Positions 7,053 to 14,824 of a DNA stretch of 23,709 nucleotides are shown one piece after another (position 1 is the first letter of the stretch; each line of letters opens with the position of its first letter). The stretch is from positions 1 to 23,709 of the forward strand of contig JAEXTK010000111.1 of assembly GCA_023406985.1 (NCBI GenBank). Direction: 5' to 3'. The notes under the pieces are model-generated. The model was not told where the DNA came from, made no database searches, and worked only from the letters and a program-made list of their open reading frames with translations. A program made the translations under genes and the position numbers. Source of the DNA: Spirochaetota bacterium (GTDB taxonomy: Bacteria > Spirochaetota > Spirochaetia > Treponematales > Breznakiellaceae).

Positions 7053-8279
7053 ATGAAGAAGCATCGCATCGATGGGGGCACCATGCAGGATTACGGCGCG
7101 GCGATCCGGAAAAACCGGTTCCATGATTTTACGATCGAATGCAGGGTCCGGGGCTCCGAGGCCGTGGTCCGGCAGCTCCAGCATAAATTCCTGTTCAGTT
7201 CGAACATCTTCGGCCTCGCCTCCATGGAGGGGGAGCGGCTTTCCGCGTACCGGTCGCGCATCCTCGAATGCTGGAACGCGGGGACCCTTCCGTTCTATTG
7301 GGGGCGCTACGAGGGCGTCGAAGGGCAGCCCGATCCCGAGGGTAGGGTGATGCGGGCCGCGAAGTGGGCCAAGCTGAACGGCTTTTCGCTCAAGGGTCAT
7401 CCGCTCTGCTGGCACACCGTCTGCGCCGACTGGCTCATGGAGTACGACGACGAGACGATCCTGGGGAAACAGCTCGATAGGATCCGTCGGGACGTGAGCC
7501 TCTACCGCGGCATCATCGATACCTGGGACGTCGTCAACGAGGCCGTCATCATGCCGGTCTTCAACAAGTACGACAACGCGGTCACCCGCATCGCGAAGCG
7601 GTACGGGACGAAGGAACTCGTCCTCAAGTGTTTCAAGGCCGCGCGCGAGGCCAATCCCGACGCCACGCTCCTCATCAACGACTTCGATCTTTCCGAGGAT
7701 TACGCGAACGTCATAGCGGAGCTCCTGGACCGGGGCTGCCCCATCGACGCCATCGGCCTTCAGACCCACATGCATGAGGGGTACCGCGGCACGGAGGCAG
7801 TGGACGCCTACCTGGAACGCTTCGCGCGCTTCAACCTGCCCCTCCACTTCACGGAGGTCACCATCCTCTCCGGCCGGATCGCGCCCAAGGTGGACGACCT
7901 CAACGACCTCCATATCGATCCCTGGCCTTCGACGGGCGAGGGCGAGGAACGGCAGCGGCGGGAGGCCGAGGAGTTCTACAGCCAGGTCTACGCGCATCCC
8001 CTGACCGCGGCCGTGGTCTGGTGGGACATGGACGACGGCAACTGGCTCGGCGCCCCCGGCGGCCTGCTCCGGAGGGACTTGTCGCCCAAGCCCGCCTTCG
8101 CGCGGCTGCGGGAACTCATCAAGGGCGAATGGTGGTTCGGCGAGCGGCGGTTCGCGCTCGCGGAGGGCAGGGCGATCAGCCTGCGCGCTCCCGAGGGCGA
8201 CTACGAGGCGGTCATCGACGGCGTGCCGTATCAGTTCACCTTGGACAAGAAGGCGCCGCGGGTGGTGGTGGCTTCATGA
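7053..8279 (+). CDS. GH10 endo-beta-1,4-xylanase, apparently cytoplasmic
   Basis: A 408-residue glycoside hydrolase family 10 enzyme, which cleaves internal beta-1,4 bonds in xylan or xylo-oligosaccharides with retention. The order of motifs is canonical: KGHPLCWH at the third strand, WDVVNEA with the acid/base Glu163, GLQTHMH at about 235, and HFTEVTI with the nucleophile Glu268. WWDMDDGNW near the C-terminus matches the GH10 aromatic subsite residues. A tail of about 50 residues follows the barrel. No signal peptide is present, suggesting an intracellular enzyme acting on imported oligosaccharides. The start is uncertain: ATG 7053 has no ribosome-binding site but sits just after a promoter-like element, while ATG 7083 follows a GGGGG. 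No carbohydrate transporter is nearby. Its end overlaps the opposite-strand ATPase gene by six bases. Confidence 0.9.
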   Translation: MKKHRIDGGTMQDYGAAIRKNRFHDFTIECRVRGSEAVVRQLQHKFLFSSNIFGLASMEGERLSAYRSRILECWNAGTLPFYWGRYEGVEGQPDPEGRVMRAAKWAKLNGFSLKGHPLCWHTVCADWLMEYDDETILGKQLDRIRRDVSLYRGIIDTWDVVNEAVIMPVFNKYDNAVTRIAKRYGTKELVLKCFKAAREANPDATLLINDFDLSEDYANVIAELLDRGCPIDAIGLQTHMHEGYRGTEAVDAYLERFARFNLPLHFTEVTILSGRIAPKVDDLNDLHIDPWPSTGEGEERQRREAEEFYSQVYAHPLTAAVVWWDMDDGNWLGAPGGLLRRDLSPKPAFARLRELIKGEWWFGERRFALAEGRAISLRAPEGDYEAVIDGVPYQFTLDKKAPRVVVAS

Positions 8280-10865
8280 ATCCAGGCCGATGATCTCCGC
8301 CCAGGTGACGAACTCGGCGCTGTCGCGGTGGTAGATCGGCGTCGCCGCGATCGGCGCGAGGCGCCCGTTCCGGAGGTCGGCATCGAATTCCGGCGTGCCC
8401 ATCGGCCGCGTCTCGGCGAACACGATGTGCACGATGGGCCGGCGGGAACGTAGCTTTTCCACGAGTCCGGGGCTCAACTCCACGAAGACCGCGGTCAGCT
8501 CCTCGTCGTAGACGACGTGGAGATCCCGGCCTTGAACGAAATACCGGTAGGTATCGGTGCCGTAGACCTCGGGGCCCTTGGACATGAAGCTCACCGCGTT
8601 CGCGCCATCGGTGTACACGAGGTACTCTTCGACCTCGAAGCGACCCCGCTCATGCAGGAGCAGGTTGGCGCGGACGTTCGCGGCGAGCCACTCCCGGTAG
8701 GAGGGGTTCTTCTCGTCGTTCGGTTCCAGGCGAGCCGCGCCCCCCGCGATGTCCCGGGCCAGGAGTTCCAGTTCGGCCTCGGTCCGCCCGTCGAAGGCGG
8801 CGCCTCCCTCCGTCCTGTTAAGCCTGAGCAAAAGGAACCGGTGCCGGATCTTCCGCTCCGTGACGGGCAAGGAGCCCATCCCGTCCAAGAGCGCGCAGGC
8901 TTCCGAGACCGCGCGCCGCGCGCGGGGATAGTCGCCGCGGCGGAAGGCCAGTTCTCCGATCAGGGCGAGGCAGTCGGCGACGGCGAGGGTATCCGCCGCG
9001 TCCTTCCGCGGATACCGGGCGCACCGCTCCTGCGACTCGGCGAGGTAGCCGCTCCGCGCGCTCGCATGCAGGATCGTCCGCGCGACCTCCAATACCTCAT
9101 GATTGACCCGGATCGGGAGCTCTTCTTCGCGGTCAGGCCGCGCCGCGAACGCGGCGAACAGGCGGTTGAGCCGGGCCGTCGCGGCCTCGGCGTTGGACTC
9201 GTCCATCTCCCGCTCGATCATCCGGCATTGCAGGTACGCGTATTTTTCCAAATCCCCGCAATCGGCGATCCGGGCCTCGCGATAGGGAATGCACAGCTCC
9301 AAGAGCCACCGCTTTTCGGTCCCCCGGAGGGAAGAGAAATCGTCGCCCAGGCATGCGGCTTCCAGGGAACCGAGGGCGATGCGGTCGGAGGAGAATTTTC
9401 CGCTGAAGTCCGCGTCGGAGCGGAAGAAATCCTCGGCGGCATTGAAATACGATCGGTGCCGGAATTCGATCAGGCGATTTTGGGAGACTTGCGTTACGCA
9501 ATAGGCGTTCGTCAATTGGTCGATCGCTTTGCCGACGTCGATCCGCACCTTCGCGGAGGCGAAAAGGCATTCCAGGTATGCGGGCGAGAATTCGATGGAA
9601 GCGGGGAGCGTCGCCGCGCCGAGGACCCGCTTGAGCGGCAAGGGGAGGGCGAGGAAGCGTTCCCTGGCCAGGGAATCGAGGTTGAACTTTTCCCGGAGGC
9701 AGAGATCCAGGCCGGTGCGCTTGAGCGGCTTCTTGATGCTGTAATTGACGAATAGGTGCTTGGAGAGCCGGTAGTAGCAGATCAACTCGTCCAGGAGCTG
9801 CGGATTGCCGTCGGCCCGCTCCAAAATTTTCTCGCGCTGCGCCGCCTCCAGCCCGGGGAGGGCCGCTTCCAGCATGGCGGAGAGCTGCTTATTCTTCTTG
9901 AGGTGGATCGCGTACGGCGGCTGCGACGCGGCCTCCGGCGAGAGGCCGAATTTCGCGAGCAATCCCATGACGGACGCGCTCTCCGCCTCGTTCGTGCCGA
10001 ACCGCTCCAACTCCCCGTACCAATCGGAAGTCCATGCCGTCACGATGAGGAAGATCGGCCACGACCGCACGGCGCATTCCTCCAGCAACCTACCGAGGAA
10101 CGCGAACGCGTACCGGTCGTATTTCGCCCACTGGGCGTCGTCCAGGACGAGGATGAACGGTTTCGTCCGTTCGGAGAGGCGGTAGAATTCGGAGAAGTCG
10201 TGGATGAGGGAATCGGCGACGGTCTCGGTCTTCTGCGCGACCTCGTTCGCGTAGCGCGTGTTCTGCCGCGACTGGTTGAGCCGGTTGGTATGCTCCAGGA
10301 TGTCCTTCGCCTTCATGCCCGCGTCGATCGCCGACTTGATGAAGCCGGCGAAGCCGAGCGACACGAAGTTGAGGGACAGGTCGACGCCGACGTTGAGCGC
10401 CGTCTCGATCGACTCCCGTACGAGCGCCTTCTTCTTGCTCGCCAATTCGAACGAAAAGAAATGCGGGATGAGATAGGGCAGGTAGCTGTTCAGCGCGTTG
10501 CCGTCCACATGGTTCCGCGCGACCACCTGCACGAACCGTAAGCCCCACCAGATGAAGTTGGGCGTCGTCGTCCAGTCTATTTCGATGTCGTCGAAGGAGG
10601 GATTGATCGCGAGGTTGTTCCCCGCGTCCGAAAGCTTTTCGGGCCAATAGCGCGCGCCGTTTTCTTCCCGGTCGGACGCCGCGACCCAGCGGTAGAATTC
10701 TTGGACCAGGCGCGTCTTCCCCGAGCCGGATTCTCCGAGCAGGATCGCGGCCTGGGATTTCTTTTCCGTCACCAGGGCGCGGTACTTGGCTTTCAGTTCA
10801 TCGAGTTCCCGCGTCGTACCGAGAAACGTAGACAGCCACGGTTTGGATGCGTCGATTCCTTTCAT
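8274..10865 (-). CDS. Large P-loop ATPase, STAND/AAA_16-like
   Basis: An 863-residue predicted cytosolic NTPase. Walker A is GESGSGKT at 44-51. Walker B is FILVLDDAQW at 237-246, the 'LDDAQWA' form common to STAND and AAA_16 ATPases. ADGNPQLLDEL at 351-361 resembles the GNP motif that follows in these families. The Walker A to B distance, about 190 residues, is longer than usual, and the insert contains a hydrophobic stretch near 158-180. Residues from about 400 on are mainly helical and may form TPR-like repeats; the last 150 residues look more beta-rich. There is no visible helix-turn-helix, cyclase or kinase domain, so the output is unknown. The start lacks a good Shine-Dalgarno sequence; TATCAT ends 11 bases upstream. 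STAND proteins act in regulation, defence or protein assembly, and context does not decide. Confidence 0.8.
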   Translation of the reverse strand: MKGIDASKPWLSTFLGTTRELDELKAKYRALVTEKKSQAAILLGESGSGKTRLVQEFYRWVAASDREENGARYWPEKLSDAGNNLAINPSFDDIEIDWTTTPNFIWWGLRFVQVVARNHVDGNALNSYLPYLIPHFFSFELASKKKALVRESIETALNVGVDLSLNFVSLGFAGFIKSAIDAGMKAKDILEHTNRLNQSRQNTRYANEVAQKTETVADSLIHDFSEFYRLSERTKPFILVLDDAQWAKYDRYAFAFLGRLLEECAVRSWPIFLIVTAWTSDWYGELERFGTNEAESASVMGLLAKFGLSPEAASQPPYAIHLKKNKQLSAMLEAALPGLEAAQREKILERADGNPQLLDELICYYRLSKHLFVNYSIKKPLKRTGLDLCLREKFNLDSLARERFLALPLPLKRVLGAATLPASIEFSPAYLECLFASAKVRIDVGKAIDQLTNAYCVTQVSQNRLIEFRHRSYFNAAEDFFRSDADFSGKFSSDRIALGSLEAACLGDDFSSLRGTEKRWLLELCIPYREARIADCGDLEKYAYLQCRMIEREMDESNAEAATARLNRLFAAFAARPDREEELPIRVNHEVLEVARTILHASARSGYLAESQERCARYPRKDAADTLAVADCLALIGELAFRRGDYPRARRAVSEACALLDGMGSLPVTERKIRHRFLLLRLNRTEGGAAFDGRTEAELELLARDIAGGAARLEPNDEKNPSYREWLAANVRANLLLHERGRFEVEEYLVYTDGANAVSFMSKGPEVYGTDTYRYFVQGRDLHVVYDEELTAVFVELSPGLVEKLRSRRPIVHIVFAETRPMGTPEFDADLRNGRLAPIAATPIYHRDSAEFVTWAEIIGLDS

Positions 10866-10932
10866 ATCGTATACCCATGATAGTCGACTTCGCCGCTACC
10901 GCGCGTCATCGTTCCTTTTTTCGTACGCCTTT

Positions 10933-10969
10933 ACGGCTTCCCGAATCGGGTCCTCGGTCCCGAAGCCGT
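10933..10969 (-). terminator. Hairpin at the end of the second GNAT gene
   Basis: ACGGCTTC at 10933-10940 and GAAGCCGT at 10962-10969 form a perfect 8-bp inverted repeat whose arm touches the stop codon of the acetyltransferase gene. No T-run follows on the minus strand, so this may be a weak terminator or 3'-end stabiliser. Confidence 0.35.
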
Positions 10970-11796
10970 CATCGGGGCGCCGCGCGCGTGGTCGCCCGCA
11001 GCACGCAGCCGTCCAGGTAGAATCCGCACTTCTCCAGGGTCCGCCGCGAGGCGAGGTTCTCCTTCGACGTCAGGGCGGTGGGGAGGAGGCCCCGGTCCCG
11101 GCTGATCCGGACGAGCCGCGTCACGAGCCGGTGGGCGAGGCCTTGTCCCCGGTGGGCTCCATCGATGATCATGGCGATGTCCGCGTACCGCGGCGTCCGC
11201 TCCAGCGGGCAGACGAAACCGACGCCGCGCAACTCCGACCGGTCTCGGAGGAGGAAGATCTCGCCGTTCCCGATGCGCGCGGCGAGTCCCACCCGTCCGT
11301 CCCCCGTGTAGAAGCCGTCCTGCATGATGAGGGCATAGGTCCGTTCCAAGTCCGCGGGCGTCGCGCCGACCACGGCCATCCCGTCGCGGAGCGGGGGCTC
11401 GCGGCTCTCGGTGGCCGCGGAGAATAGGTAGGCCTCCACCTCATAGGGAAAGCCGCGCTCCAAGAAAAGGGGCAGGGCGAAGGAATCCTGCGAATTGACG
11501 AGCCACCGCGCGCAGCGGAATTCCGCGAGGGTCGTGTCGAGGATCCTCCCCGCGTCCTTCCGGAGGAGCGGATCGACGTAGAATTCCAGGAGCGTAGCCG
11601 CGGCCGGGTCCCGCTCGTCGACGATCGCGTAGCCGATCTCGTCCCCGTTCCCCCGGATCGAGAGACAGGTCGCCCCGTCAAGTTCGATCCGCTCCTCGAG
11701 GGGATCGAAGATCGGCCCCGCGAGATCGGCGGTTTGCTTCCGCCGCTGGTCGCGGAGCTCCGCGAGGGTGGTCCGGGCGTACGCGTGGGCATCCAT
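10969..11796 (-). CDS. GNAT-family acetyltransferase with an extra N-terminal half
   Basis: The 275-residue protein has a clear GNAT domain in its C-terminal half: YADIAMIIDGAHRGQGLAHRLV (about 204-225) holds the core strand and the R/QxxGxA-type acetyl-CoA loop, and NLASRRTLEKCGF (247-259) is the motif B helix ending in the usual 'GF'. The N-terminal half (about 40-130) has a similar strand-helix pattern, with EIGYAIVDE, a strand at 68-75, and an ERGFPYEVEAYLF ending, but lacks a recognisable acetyl-CoA loop. It may be a second, degenerate GNAT fold, as in tandem GNAT proteins. It is cytosolic, with unknown substrate. A GGGA lies before the ATG at 11796. It lies about 100 bases upstream of the ATPase gene on the same strand. 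Confidence 0.82.
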   Translation of the reverse strand: MDAHAYARTTLAELRDQRRKQTADLAGPIFDPLEERIELDGATCLSIRGNGDEIGYAIVDERDPAAATLLEFYVDPLLRKDAGRILDTTLAEFRCARWLVNSQDSFALPLFLERGFPYEVEAYLFSAATESREPPLRDGMAVVGATPADLERTYALIMQDGFYTGDGRVGLAARIGNGEIFLLRDRSELRGVGFVCPLERTPRYADIAMIIDGAHRGQGLAHRLVTRLVRISRDRGLLPTALTSKENLASRRTLEKCGFYLDGCVLRATTRAAPR

Positions 11797-12006
11797 GGTT
11801 TTCCCGCTCCGTTTATCGTGAACCTTCGGCGTCCGTTCTCCGTCCCCGCGCCTGCGCGATGGCCCCGATGACGATGCCGCTTTCCGCTCAGGATACCCCG
11901 ATATCGGAAATCACGCCACGTCGCGAGTGTCCCGAAGCTTTGGGAAGAGGGCGCCGTCCGGCTGCGGGGCCGCGCCGCTCCCCGGGAGCCTGAATCGTAG
12001 TCGCGG

Positions 12007-12020
12007 CTCGCCGCGGCGAG
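12007..12020. repeat. Perfect 14-base palindrome
   Basis: CTCGCCGCGGCGAG is fully self-complementary and lies about 30 bases upstream of the lipoprotein -35 box. It could be an operator, but GC-rich DNA yields such palindromes by chance. Confidence 0.5.
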
Positions 12021-12050
12021 GGGCTTCCCTTAACGAATTCATTATAAAAA

Positions 12051-12079
12051 TTGTCATATTTAATAGATGGTGATAGATT
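12051..12079 (+). promoter_or_regulatory. Sigma70-like promoter for the lipoprotein gene
   Basis: TTGTCA at 12051-12056, exactly 17 bases, then TAGATT at 12074-12079. The boxes match five and four of six consensus positions and lie in an AT-rich island. Transcription from about 12086 would give a leader of about 27 bases carrying AGGAGG. Confidence 0.65.
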
Positions 12080-12090
12080 CGTGACATTCT

Positions 12091-12111
12091 TTAGGAGGAT
12101 ATCGTTCCTAA
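12091..12111 (+). promoter_or_regulatory. Shine-Dalgarno sequence within a small hairpin
   Basis: TTAGGA at 12091-12096 can pair with TCCTAA at 12106-12111, placing half of the AGGAGG sequence (12093-12098) in a stem. The linear spacing to the ATG at 12113 is 14 bases, longer than optimal. Folding could hide the site or shorten the effective spacing. Confidence 0.4.
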
Positions 12112-12112
12112 C

Positions 12113-13462
12113 ATGGGTAGTCATTCGATCCGTCTTTTCATAAGCGTCGCTCTTTACGCGTTTATCTCCCTCGTCGCGTCCGGTTGCGGGACGCCGATGC
12201 AATCCGATCAGAAACCCGGGGGTTCCGGCGTCGTGGCGTTCTCGTTCGGCGGGAGCGCCGTGCCCGCAGCCTCGTCCGTCAAAGCGATGACCCTCGGGGC
12301 GCAGAGCCTGCCCGCGAACCTGGCCGCGGTCCTCGTCTCCATCCGCAACGAGGCCGGAGAGACGGTCGCCGACAAACGGCGGCTCGCGCTCACCGCGTTC
12401 GGCGCGGGCTACGTGAGCGAGAGCGTGGCTCTGTCCCCGGGGACGTACGCGGTGACGGAGTTCATCATCGTGGATGATTCGAACGCGGCGCGCTACGCGA
12501 CGCCGATCGCGGGGTCGGAAAAGGCCGACCTCGTGGAGCATCCGCTGCCGGTCTCCTTCACGGTCACGGCGGAGGACACGGCGACGGTCGCGTTGGAGGT
12601 CATCGAGATAACCTCCACCACCACTCCTCCGCAACTGGGTTACGCGGCGTTCTCCCCCATCGTCGTGATCGAACCCTTCGCCCTCACCTTCCAAGTCGTG
12701 GATGCGGATACGGGGGCGCAGATTCCGTTTTCGTACATGAAACGAAGCGATCAGGGACCGACGGGGGGATGGAGCATCGGAGGCTCGTCCTGGCTCTACC
12801 CGCCGGCCGTCTACACGTTCGAGACGGTGCAGACGGGCCACGTTTACGGGCTGCAGGTCCGCAGCAGGGGATATCGGGATTCTCCGCAGCTATCGTTCAC
12901 CGCCGCGGCGCTCAACTTGCAGCGTACGAACGTACCGGTCGTCACCATCGCCCTGGAGAGCGAGGATTCGACCGCGACCTTGACCTACGCGGGCATCGAC
13001 GGGAACGGCAAGCACCTCTACCGCGCGCGCCTCACGGCGAGCGAATTCATCGAGGATTCCATCGCCTCGGCCGGCGCCACGGCGCTCAGCGTCTTCTCGT
13101 TTACCGTAGGGTTCAAACTCTTCTCGCTCGAGCCGAGCACGAGCCCGTACGCTCCCGCGGGTACGCTCGCCTACCGTCAGATCGCACCGCTGAATCCCGA
13201 CAACACCTATGCCTTCGTGCCGTACGATCCCGCGGCCATCCAGGAGCGCGATGCGTATAAAACCCTGGACGCCGATCTGCTCCTGAGCGACGCGGCCCAT
13301 GCCCTGGTCCAGGATCCGGCCACGAGTCTCGGCCTGGAAACGTACGTCGAAGTGCTCATGCTCACCGACGACGGGGACGGCGCCATCGACGACGACGACG
13401 CCTTCCGGGGCTTCGAAAGCGCGACGCTCGGGCTCAACGACGGTCAGGTCACGGTGCAGTAG
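12113..13462 (+). CDS. Predicted surface or periplasmic lipoprotein, 449 aa
   Basis: This is a secreted lipoprotein of unknown function. The signal peptide ends in the lipobox LVASGC, with Cys25 as the lipidated residue. The mature part is rich in Thr, Ser, Val and Ala and alternates short beta strands, suggesting two or three beta-sandwich domains. Segments such as LSPGTYAVTEFIIVDD (about 105-120) resemble domains that shape lipoprotein adhesins and carboxypeptidase-regulatory-like folds. Near the C-terminus DDGDGAIDDDDAF (about 419-431) looks like an EF-hand or dockerin-type calcium-binding loop. It is transcribed alone from a clear promoter and ends at a strong hairpin shared with the convergent lipoprotein gene. 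A role in attachment or the cell envelope is possible, but nothing proves it. Confidence 0.85.
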   Translation: MGSHSIRLFISVALYAFISLVASGCGTPMQSDQKPGGSGVVAFSFGGSAVPAASSVKAMTLGAQSLPANLAAVLVSIRNEAGETVADKRRLALTAFGAGYVSESVALSPGTYAVTEFIIVDDSNAARYATPIAGSEKADLVEHPLPVSFTVTAEDTATVALEVIEITSTTTPPQLGYAAFSPIVVIEPFALTFQVVDADTGAQIPFSYMKRSDQGPTGGWSIGGSSWLYPPAVYTFETVQTGHVYGLQVRSRGYRDSPQLSFTAAALNLQRTNVPVVTIALESEDSTATLTYAGIDGNGKHLYRARLTASEFIEDSIASAGATALSVFSFTVGFKLFSLEPSTSPYAPAGTLAYRQIAPLNPDNTYAFVPYDPAAIQERDAYKTLDADLLLSDAAHALVQDPATSLGLETYVEVLMLTDDGDGAIDDDDAFRGFESATLGLNDGQVTVQ

Positions 13463-13468
13463 GCCGAA

Positions 13469-13496
13469 CGGCGGCCGCGTTCGCTCGCGGCCGTCG
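13469..13496. terminator. Strong GC hairpin between convergent lipoprotein genes
   Basis: CGGCCGCG (13472-13479) and CGCGGCCG (13486-13493) form a perfect 8-bp stem with a 6-base loop, extendable to about 11 bp including one G-T pair. It fills the 38-base gap between two converging genes. No T-run follows on either strand, so it is not a textbook intrinsic terminator, but position and strength favour a bidirectional stop. Confidence 0.5.
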
Positions 13497-13500
13497 GGAA

Positions 13501-13953
13501 TCAATCTTCGACGACTTCGGCCCTCTTGGATTGGGAAATCATGAGTTTGCCCATGGATTCGAGAAGCACCAAATTGATTTCCGGGCGAACGATCGACTCT
13601 CCCTCTTTCGCGCCGACGGAATAGAAGTAGTTTTTATTGGGGATCGCGTTCAGGACGATAGCGGCGGCTTGTAGCGCCGCCTTTACCTCCACCTTGTGGG
13701 TGCCCGGCCCGACGCGTATCAATTGGTAGGTGCCCGGCGCGAGTTCGCCGTAATCCACGTTATCGACTTTCAGCTTGAATTCCGTCTGCTGCCCGAAGCG
13801 TTCGTTTTTCCGCGCGATGTAGATGCTCGAATGGTTTTCCTTTACGGAAAAGGCCTTCGCCGCTCGGTCTTGATCCGCGGTCGCGAGCCTGGTCGATGCG
13901 CATCCGATCAGGAGCGCTACCGCGCCCAGCAATGGAATGAGTCGCGCCTTCAT
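13501..13953 (-). CDS. DUF2846-like lipoprotein
   Basis: A 150-residue predicted lipoprotein. The ATG at 13953 has AAGGAGG eight bases upstream and gives a clean signal peptide with lipobox LIGC (Cys18). The mature part has the features of DUF2846 domains: an early strand SSIYIARKN, then a 'V-D-x-x-x-Y-G-E-L-A-P-G-T-Y' turn, a following RVGPGTHKVEVK strand, and a C-terminal strand NLVLLESMGKLMI. Proteins of this type are small beta-rich envelope lipoproteins without known activity. The gene has its own sigma70-like promoter, so it need not follow the signalling operon upstream. The longer open frame upstream of this ATG lies over that promoter and was rejected. Confidence 0.82.
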   Translation of the reverse strand: MKARLIPLLGAVALLIGCASTRLATADQDRAAKAFSVKENHSSIYIARKNERFGQQTEFKLKVDNVDYGELAPGTYQLIRVGPGTHKVEVKAALQAAAIVLNAIPNKNYFYSVGAKEGESIVRPEINLVLLESMGKLMISQSKRAEVVED

Positions 13954-14004
13954 ACGGAGGGCCTCCTTATAGACGACGAGTGGGTACCGTTCAACCCAAG
14001 TCGA

Positions 14005-14034
14005 ATTATAGGACTTTTCCCGAGGTCCCCGCAA
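14005..14034 (-). promoter_or_regulatory. Sigma70-like promoter for the DUF2846-like gene
   Basis: Minus-strand TTGCGG (14034-14029), 18 bases, then a perfect TATAAT (14010-14005). Transcription from about 13998 would give a leader of about 45 bases that carries the strong ribosome-binding site. Confidence 0.55.
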
Positions 14035-14044
14035 ACGCCGCGCC

Positions 14045-14824
14045 CTACTGGCCGGCGGCGCTGATCCGGTATTCTTCCAAGATCTTCCGGTAGACGCCGG
14101 TGCGCCGGATGGCGGCGAGGCCGGCGTTGAATTTCTCGATCAGGTCCTTGGAGCCGGGATAGGCGCGGGAGACCATCAAGGAGAGTTTGTTGGTCACCCC
14201 GGGCTCCTGGAACGCCTGGGGCAGCGTCGCGAACAGGCGTTCGTCGCCGGGGAAGAGTTTGCGGATCAGGTACCACGCGGTGTTTTCTTCTTCGGGGAAG
14301 AGATCGATGCGGCCCGCGTGCAGCATCTTGAGGCTCTGGTCGATCGAGGGAACCGCGTTCACCTGCAGGCCGGCTTTCTCGAAGAGCGGGAGGTACCAGA
14401 AATCGTTGACGGCGCCGACCTTGTAGGGCTTGAGGTCCTCGAGCGTCCGGTACGGTATGCCGTTCGGATGGACGCGCGTGTTGTAGAAGAACCGCGCCGT
14501 GTACGCGTAATAGGGATCGGTGAAGTCGAATTCGCGCCGCCGCTCCTCGGTGGGCCGATAGGGGAACACGCCGAATGCCCGACCGCTCCTGACCTCGTTC
14601 TCGGCCCGCTGCCAGGGATGGAACCGGATCGTCACCGCGACGCCGGCTTCCTTGAACGCCGCCCTGATGATCTTGCTGATCGGCCCGAAATCGGCGTCGC
14701 CTTGCATGACGTACGGGGGGAAATCGTTCGTCGCCAGGACGACCTCGCCCTCGGCGGAGGCGAATGCCGCGGCGAAGCAAAACAGGAACGCCATGCCGAT
14801 GACCGTCCCGCGTCTACGCTTCAT
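14045..14824 (-). CDS. Periplasmic substrate-binding protein (SBP_bac_3 type) coupled to a diguanylate cyclase
   Basis: A 259-residue secreted protein of the family that binds polar amino acids for ABC importers. The signal peptide ends near ASA at 22-24. The mature sequence begins EVVLATNDFPPYVMQ, the classic first strand of the family; ISKIIRAAFKEAG is the first helix, DFTDPYYAYTARFFYN carries the substrate-facing aromatic segment, and a C-terminal helix RRTGVYRKILEEY matches the usual 'GtyqkilkKy' ending. The charged start and ATGA overlap with the cyclase gene (14821-14824) indicate translational coupling. No transporter genes are adjacent. It resembles related proteins that serve as periplasmic sensory partners, so ligand sensing for the cyclase is plausible but inferred. 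Confidence 0.85.
   Translation of the reverse strand: MKRRRGTVIGMAFLFCFAAAFASAEGEVVLATNDFPPYVMQGDADFGPISKIIRAAFKEAGVAVTIRFHPWQRAENEVRSGRAFGVFPYRPTEERRREFDFTDPYYAYTARFFYNTRVHPNGIPYRTLEDLKPYKVGAVNDFWYLPLFEKAGLQVNAVPSIDQSLKMLHAGRIDLFPEEENTAWYLIRKLFPGDERLFATLPQAFQEPGVTNKLSLMVSRAYPGSKDLIEKFNAGLAAIRRTGVYRKILEEYRISAAGQ

Larger units (their letters stand above)
11797..12112. other. Divergent intergenic region
   Basis: This 316-base region separates the leftward acetyltransferase gene from the rightward lipoprotein gene. It holds a 14-base perfect palindrome, an AT-rich island unlike the surrounding DNA (about 12031-12080), the lipoprotein promoter, and its Shine-Dalgarno sequence within a small hairpin. 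Short open frames in the left half look non-coding. No convincing promoter was found for the acetyltransferase. Confidence 0.6.

Noticed and set aside
11874..11993. Short open frame beginning ATGCCGCTTTCC in the divergent intergenic region
   Set aside because: It has no ribosome-binding site and an unremarkable Arg/Pro-rich translation of about 40 residues.
11888..12841. 317-residue leftward open frame over the lipoprotein 5' half
   Set aside because: It is Arg/Gly/His-rich, covers the lipoprotein promoter on the other strand and has no motif, while the plus-strand frame has a signal peptide and lipobox.
13954..14034. Longer start for the DUF2846-like lipoprotein
   Set aside because: The extension crosses the promoter, and the shorter form has a strong ribosome-binding site and a proper signal peptide at its N-terminus.
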